From the NCBI GenBank assembly GCA_013626165.1, contig NDHX01000012.1:1-45579 (forward strand): a stretch of DNA of 45,579 nt, written 5' to 3'. Within the stretch, counting starts at the first letter, position 1. Each line of letters begins with the position of its first letter. Under the pieces are notes generated by a model, which ran no database searches, was not told the origin of the DNA, and saw only the letters and a program-made list of their open reading frames with translations. Below are positions 40,533-45,579 of this stretch, in pieces. Source of the stretch: a bacterium Unc6 (GTDB lineage: Bacteria; Omnitrophota; Gorgyraeia; Velesiimonadales; Velesiimonadaceae). A program made the position numbers and the translations under genes.

Positions 40533-42374
40533 TTGAACGATCTTACAGCCCATTCTCTTACCGGAGTTGGAAGAAAGCTTAACCTTATCAATGTCCGGGT
40601 TAACCTGAAACATCATAAACCTTTCCCTAAACCTCCTATATGGAGACTTTCTCATTATGCCTATAAGAAAAGATTCGTCAATATTTCTCCTCAGGGCTAC
40701 TACGATAAATCAAAGTTAATATCTTCCCTGATTGACTTCTCCTTTGTCCGGAGTTTAACTGCTCACTGTTATAGCCCATTTCCACCGTTTTGCTATGACC
40801 CTCCTTCTCTCTTCCTCCTTGATATGTTCCGCTGGTTAGATGGTTTCTCATCAATGGCTCAGTTCTGTAATAGGCTGCATCACAAGGAAAATGGAAGATG
40901 CTACCGCACTTATGCCGGTATCTCTTTGGATAATATACCATGTCCGGCAACATTCTGTAATTTCAGAGCCAGGCTTGGCGAACCTCTTTATAATAGAATC
41001 TTCCATATCCTTGTTGAGATTGTAGAAGCTCTTGGCCTTATCACTGCTCGTATTCTTTCCCATGATGGCAGTCTTTTTCCCACTGCTGCCCGATATAAGG
41101 GTTGTAATTATGCCTGCAAGGATTGTCTTGAGATAAGAGTAACTGATAAAGACTTCATTCATAGGGAAAGAGATAAGATCCTTAAACTCCTTGAGAATCC
41201 TTCTAAAATTGACCTTACCAAAGAAAGAAGGGCTTATGCTAAATGCCCGAGAGTGGATTCTCTTCCTCAAAATGTCCATCCTCCTTCAATCATTGTCATG
41301 GCTTATAAACTATTCCCTTTTGACCCGGAGCTTGTTAATGAAAAAGACCAGACAGCCAAATTGCTTGGTGTGGAAGAAGATTTAGCCAGGGCTAAATTCA
41401 TGCTCATTCCCATAAGAAGCAATATCTCAAAAGTAGAACTTAATCTCAAGGGTAATCCTTTCTATGTTAAGTGTCCCAAAGTTCCTGCTGACCTTACTGC
41501 TAAGGTCGGATACCGAAGAAGTAAATATAATCCCAATAAGAAAGAAAGGGTCTTCGGTTTTCTTACTACAATTACCACTTCAGTTGAACCTGAAACCGGC
41601 CTTGAATTGCCCATTGCTGTCCTCACAGAAGATGGCTCACACCATGATGGTAATTTCTTCATTGCCTTAAGAGAACAAATTAAAAGACATCATCCATGCC
41701 TTGAAACTCATATTGATGTCGGTGATTCTGGTTTCGATGATACGGATAACTATGATTACTCAAGAAAAAATGACTCCCTTCCTATCTTTGCTTACAATCC
41801 CAGAAATGAAGACCTTACTCAGAATGCTCTCTACAAAAGAGGTTATGACCATAACGGTTATCCTTATGCTCCCTGCAAAGCTACCTGCAAGCCCAATGGA
41901 TATGATAAGGATGAAAAAAGGTTGTCCTTTATCTGTGCCAAACAATGCCTTTTTTCTCCACAGGCAGTCCCAGAGCCTATTGCTGATTGCAAATACCTTA
42001 ATAATAGCAATGGCTTTGCCACACACATGCCTGTAAGCAAAAACCCAAGGCTTATCACTGAGATACCCAGAGGTTCAAAGAGATGGAAGAAGATATACAA
42101 TATCAGAACCTCTGCTGAAAGAACAAATAGTACTGCTAAAACTGACCTTGATGTTATTGATAAACCAATAGTTATGGGGGTCCAAAGAGCTCGTATCCTT
42201 GCGGTTTTAGCTTGTATTGCAACGCTCATTAAGAAGTTGTTACATTTCATTATCAATATCACTCTTACGCTTAGAAAGGCTATTAAGTCTTCTGATTCCA
42301 AAAGGAAATACTGGAAAGCCCTTAAGTTGCGTGCTCCTCCTGCCTGTATTGCCAGTATCATTAATAAAACCTAA
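40533..42374 (+). CDS. DDE transposase of the insertion sequence
   Basis: About 613 residues. The RNase H-fold acidic residues are visible: Asp in ILSHDGSLFPTAARY, Asp in THIDVGDSGFDDTDNY and Glu in NIRTSAERTNSTAK. The N-terminal part (FVRSLTAHCYSPFPPFCYDP and MFRWLDGFSSMAQFCNRL) matches the DUF772-like DNA-binding region of DDE_Tnp_1 enzymes. A cysteine-rich insert (CKDCLEIRV, CKATCKPNG) lies inside. TTG 40533 with GGGAGG upstream is chosen; a GTG at 40494 lies in the hairpin. The frame is intact, so the element may be active. Confidence 0.88.
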   Translation: MNDLTAHSLTGVGRKLNLINVRVNLKHHKPFPKPPIWRLSHYAYKKRFVNISPQGYYDKSKLISSLIDFSFVRSLTAHCYSPFPPFCYDPPSLFLLDMFRWLDGFSSMAQFCNRLHHKENGRCYRTYAGISLDNIPCPATFCNFRARLGEPLYNRIFHILVEIVEALGLITARILSHDGSLFPTAARYKGCNYACKDCLEIRVTDKDFIHRERDKILKLLENPSKIDLTKERRAYAKCPRVDSLPQNVHPPSIIVMAYKLFPFDPELVNEKDQTAKLLGVEEDLARAKFMLIPIRSNISKVELNLKGNPFYVKCPKVPADLTAKVGYRRSKYNPNKKERVFGFLTTITTSVEPETGLELPIAVLTEDGSHHDGNFFIALREQIKRHHPCLETHIDVGDSGFDDTDNYDYSRKNDSLPIFAYNPRNEDLTQNALYKRGYDHNGYPYAPCKATCKPNGYDKDEKRLSFICAKQCLFSPQAVPEPIADCKYLNNSNGFATHMPVSKNPRLITEIPRGSKRWKKIYNIRTSAERTNSTAKTDLDVIDKPIVMGVQRARILAVLACIATLIKKLLHFIINITLTLRKAIKSSDSKRKYWKALKLRAPPACIASIINKT

Positions 42375-42635
42375 CTTCTCCATAAGAATAACTTCCTCTC
42401 ACTTACCTGCCTGTGCCGGCACAGCAGACAGGTGGCATAGGGGGAGTGTTTTCTCTTGTAGCCACTTTCCCTCCATCTATCCCAAATATCCAGAAATATC
42501 ATCAAAAATGTCAGTTCCTGTTGATGCCATGGTGACTTTCAATGCCAAATGAGTGGTCATATGCTACCTGAGCCCCCGCTGGAAGGGGCTATTAAATGAC
42601 CTTAAATGGTTATAAAATTGCATTCTTTAAATTTC

Positions 42636-45459
42636 TTACTTTTCCGTGACAGGCACCAATTCAAACGTGTCCACGTAGATCGCCGAGACATTTTCAGGAT
42701 TATTTTCGGCTACGACATAGACAATTTGTCTTACGTCAGGGCGATACTCAATAACATCCGGCAATTCGTACCATTGCCATTCCCGATTATTTACTGCTTG
42801 TGCAGGTATGGCAATTAGCTGAACGTTATCGCCCGCCCAATCATTCATATTGAAATAAGCATGCGCATAGCTAAACGCATTTCCAATATCCCCTTTTTTG
42901 TCAACCTTGACTCTTACCCGCATTTTGTATTTCAGACCAGTGCCTTCGGTTTCTTTCAAAATATCCCGGATAGACCAAAAGATGGACTGCCCCATAGTCC
43001 ACGTTTTATCAGCTGTCTGCTTAACGCAGACATCAAACACCATTCTGGTCGGTCACTTCGGAGTACGTCCTGTGATCATTTGGTAGAAACACAGCCTGTA
43101 TGCTTTTTGTTCCCTGCTTACGATCGGGCTGCAACTGCCGACGCAAAAGAGCTTCGATTTGCGGAAAAAAATCCAAAACTAAATCATCCCGTCCCCATAT
43201 GCCGGCTCCCGAGCGCTTGGCTCCGATGCGGCGTGCGTTTTCCATAAACCGCCTACAAATCGTTCTCATCCGATCAGAAACTGCGTTAGACTCATCAATA
43301 AGGGCTACTGGCTTCCATATCCCTGCCGCATGAAACTCTTTGCGTACCCTGACAACCAGACGATTTTTACCCGGCGCAATCAGATTGCTAACCGGAATAG
43401 AGAAAGGTTGATTCCACATTTTTTCCGGCTCAACGGTCTGACTGCCAATCAGCTTTCCATTCAAAAATACATCACAGTAGCCATCGACTGCCCCAAAATG
43501 AAAAGACAGTTTGTCCATGGTCGATTGTGATTCGGGAACCTCAAATTCTACCGCATACCACGCCACACCGTGATAGTCATACCCCTGCTCTGTCCAGGAA
43601 TCGTTTACCTTTATTTTATCCCAGTCCTTAGGACATTGTTCAGCCCAATTCTCTTTGATCCCAACATCATTCGGATCGATTTTGAAATACCATTCCAACG
43701 GAAGCGTCATAACAACACCTTCGGTTTGGAAAGCACGTCGAATCATTAAATACCAAACTGCCAAACGTGTGTTCGCCACATGTTGCTTGAATAGATCATT
43801 CTCAGCTGCGTTTTCGGCTCTTTCTAAAATGGAATCCGCTTGCGACAGGAACGCATCTGTGTATTGCATTTGAGGTTCAGCCGAAAGTCGCAGAGGGATA
43901 TTTTGTTCCCTGAACGTTTTATCCACAAAGTCGATATATTCCAAAATATACGGAGCGCCTTGCCCATAATAAAGCCGACAGAATTCCTCGATTACCTTTC
44001 GCCCGTCTGTTGTTTCAGGACGCCACATACATTGGGCCAGAAGATAATTCCGCAAGGCACGCAGTTCAGTTGCTTCCGCATAAGTAGCTTCTGCGAACAT
44101 ACCTTTCATGCCCATTTCTCTAAACAGTCTGATATTTTTATCAATAACCGGAAAATTTGGATAAGGTTTAATGTTCGGATGGTCGGCAAGATAATAGCTC
44201 CATACATAGAAGCCTTCCGGAAGCATTTTTGACCAGGCGGACATGCTTTTGAAATCAGGGACATTAAACTCACTGGAAGGGTCGTTCAACATGCGTGCGA
44301 AATCTACAGCCAAAGGTGCAATCACAACGACGACGTTTTCTTTCAAAACTGTTTTTTTAGGCGGTACAATCGTCTCGCCATAGGCCAATGTGGAAATCCT
44401 GATATTGTCATTTGGATAGTTAACTTTAACGGCCTCGGCTATACTATTTACAAACCGATACAAAGTCCCGCCTCTGCTCCCTTCTTCCTCGTTGATCTCT
44501 TCGCATTGCGGACATTCGCAGTGATTTTGGTTGTCATTGGGCGCGACGGAAACAAAAGTTAAACTTTCTGAATTATAGTTCGGAGATTTCTTGTACTCAT
44601 CAATCCATTTTTTTATGGTCTTAATGGATATGGACAAGACGTCCGGGTTCGTCAAGCACAACTGGCCATGCAACGTATCAACCGTTTTTATTCGAACACC
44701 ATCCACCAGCGCGTAATATTCGGGATGTTCCTTAAAATAAACATCCGAAGGAACCAGAAGACCGAAGGAGTGGTTTGCAGCGCCGATATATTTTGCGCCA
44801 CCCAGTTTTTTCTCCATCGGCACACAAGACCAATTACCATTCAGCCTTGCTCTGACCGTCCACTTTTCATTTTCATGCCACTTTTCACCTTCATGAGGAT
44901 TCACAACATTACGCTTTTCAAGCGGTGGATCATAGCGCCGCGATTTAAAATCCAGCGACAGTGACGGCTTGGAGGGAACATGATTGAAATTGGCAGCCAA
45001 AAAACGGCATCCCAATTCCTGCTCCAGGAAATCATATACCCCATACAGCACCGCTCGATCGGAATTGCCAAGAAAGACCAGTTTGGAGCCGTCTCTGTAA
45101 ATGACAAATCCTTCCAGTACGGCGGGGCGCAAATCCTTCGGGATTTGCCCCATGCTGAAACGCACTGTTTTTCCGATGACGATCTCCTTGTCTCGAGCCG
45201 CCATCGCATCCGAAACAATATCATACGTTGCGCCAGTCATTTTGTTTAGGAAATAGCGCATCTCCTCTGCGGCATATCTAATCGCAGCCGAGGCGTTTTT
45301 GCCGATAACGATCACGTATTCGGTCTTACTCTTCTCAGCCAAAACCAACGGTGCCGGTTCTTGCGCCTGCACGCTTCCAGCACTCAGCATTGTTGTGCAC
45401 GCGCCCAAGAAAGCGCCCAAGAAAAAGATGGGACAAACACCTTGATAATTTTTTTTCAT
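42636..45459 (-). pseudogene. Secreted DUF4838 (glycoside-hydrolase-like) protein, frameshifted near the C-terminus
   Basis: ATG 45459 follows GAGAGGTG. A signal peptide (FFLGAFLGACTTMLSAGSVQ) leads to an alpha-glucuronidase-N-like domain (YAAEEMRYFLNKMTG), then the DUF4838 core (FVSVAPNDNQNHCECPQC, EGFYVWSYYLADHPNIKPYP, GMKGMFAEATYAEATELRAL), then a jelly-roll domain (SFHFGAVDGYCDVFLNGKLI). After EVTD at about 43045 the frame shifts by one and continues as MVFDVCVKQTADKTWTMGQS to the stop at 42636. Probably acts on polysaccharide; substrate unknown. Base use is richer in G+C than the 8-39 kb genes, suggesting transfer. Confidence 0.75.
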
Positions 45460-45579
45460 AAAACACACCTCTCGTTTTAGTTTTTTGATTAACTAAATTA
45501 TTGCTTTTTTATGTCCTGGCTTCAAGATGTGGTTACAGGTTGACACTCCAGAACCTCTTCTTTTTCATTTTCTATCTTA
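45460..45579. other. Spacer at the window end
   Basis: I see no gene. The - strand reads towards the DUF4838 start through an AT-rich stretch; no clear promoter pair is visible. Confidence 0.3.

Larger units (their letters stand above)
39958..42603 (+). mobile_element. Complete two-gene insertion sequence
   Basis: Ends are perfect 18-bp inverted repeats: AAGGTCATTTAATAGCCC at 39958-39975 and its complement at 42586-42603; similarity continues inward (CAGCG). The 2646-bp element holds a promoter, a DUF6788-like gene and a DDE transposase of an IS4/ISNCY-like type. No target duplication is visible in the flanks. The 229 bp beyond the transposase hold a CCTGCC-type palindrome near 42407-42434. 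Confidence 0.85.

Overview
Organism. The window looks like a fragment of an AT-rich, Gram-negative, uncultivated bacterium. TonB/ExbB/ExbD, an outer-membrane porin and an O-antigen-ligase-type protein imply an outer membrane. A translation cluster (infC-rpmI-rplT-pheS-pheT), EF-P and UvrA are clearly bacterial. An HcyBio (DUF39) homocysteine protein, a PheT without its tRNA-binding OB domain and many intergenic palindromes suggest a candidate phylum (Omnitrophota-like or similar). That placement is inference; no rRNA or tRNA gene is present to settle it.

Layout. (1) 1-7.6 kb, + strand, visibly richer in G+C than the middle: a metal/iron-acquisition patchwork. It holds the end of a P1B metal ATPase, fragments of a lipoprotein, a DtxR-type repressor, a GGDEF protein and an HMA_2 protein, then an HD-GYP protein, exbB-exbD-tonB, a Com-like zinc ribbon, an LbtU-like porin, a membrane-anchored Fe/anion-type binding protein and a NapH-like polyferredoxin. 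Two identical-arm operators (TGTTAGA-N4-TCTAACA and a GTTAGA-N4-TCTAAC copy) tie the DtxR remnant to exbB. (2) 7.9-17.9 kb, - strand: UvrD-type helicase, four surface-polysaccharide genes (ArnT/GT39-like, GT4, WecA-like, O-antigen ligase with TPRs), an M24 aminopeptidase and efp. (3) 18-20.7 kb, + strand: a divergent UvrA. (4) 21-24.4 kb: a debris zone with a truncated MazF and its antitoxin, FN3 remnants, a frameshifted DUF4412-like gene, an intact PIN/Phd pair in toxin-first order, and a dead transposase. (5) 24.4-31.8 kb, - strand: an OB-fold-like membrane protein and a NYN nuclease; then infC (AUU start), rpmI, rplT, pheS, pheT, a coiled-coil gene, bioC and bioD. (6) 32.1-37.5 kb, + strand: an AddAB-like helicase/nuclease pair. 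(7) 37.6-39.8 kb, - strand: cysK (three frameshifts) and HcyBio. (8) 39.96-42.6 kb: a complete two-gene insertion sequence with 18-bp terminal repeats. (9) 42.6-45.5 kb, - strand: a secreted DUF4838 protein, frameshifted near its end.

How it works together. The first 7.6 kb reads as iron uptake: energised outer-membrane transport (TonB), a porin, periplasmic capture and a possible membrane electron input. The polysaccharide genes build an undecaprenyl-linked surface glycan. The biotin pair BioC/BioD rides on the translation operon. CysK and HcyBio concern sulfur amino acids. UvrD, UvrA and AddAB are repair functions. The best candidate for something undescribed is the binding-protein/polyferredoxin pair at 5.7-7.6 kb. 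Other distinctive points are leaderless promoters, a transposase start that may be sequestered by its own hairpin, and a GC-rich in-frame insertion in addB. Several frameshifts lie in short homopolymers or dinucleotide runs, so sequencing error must be excluded before calling those genes dead.
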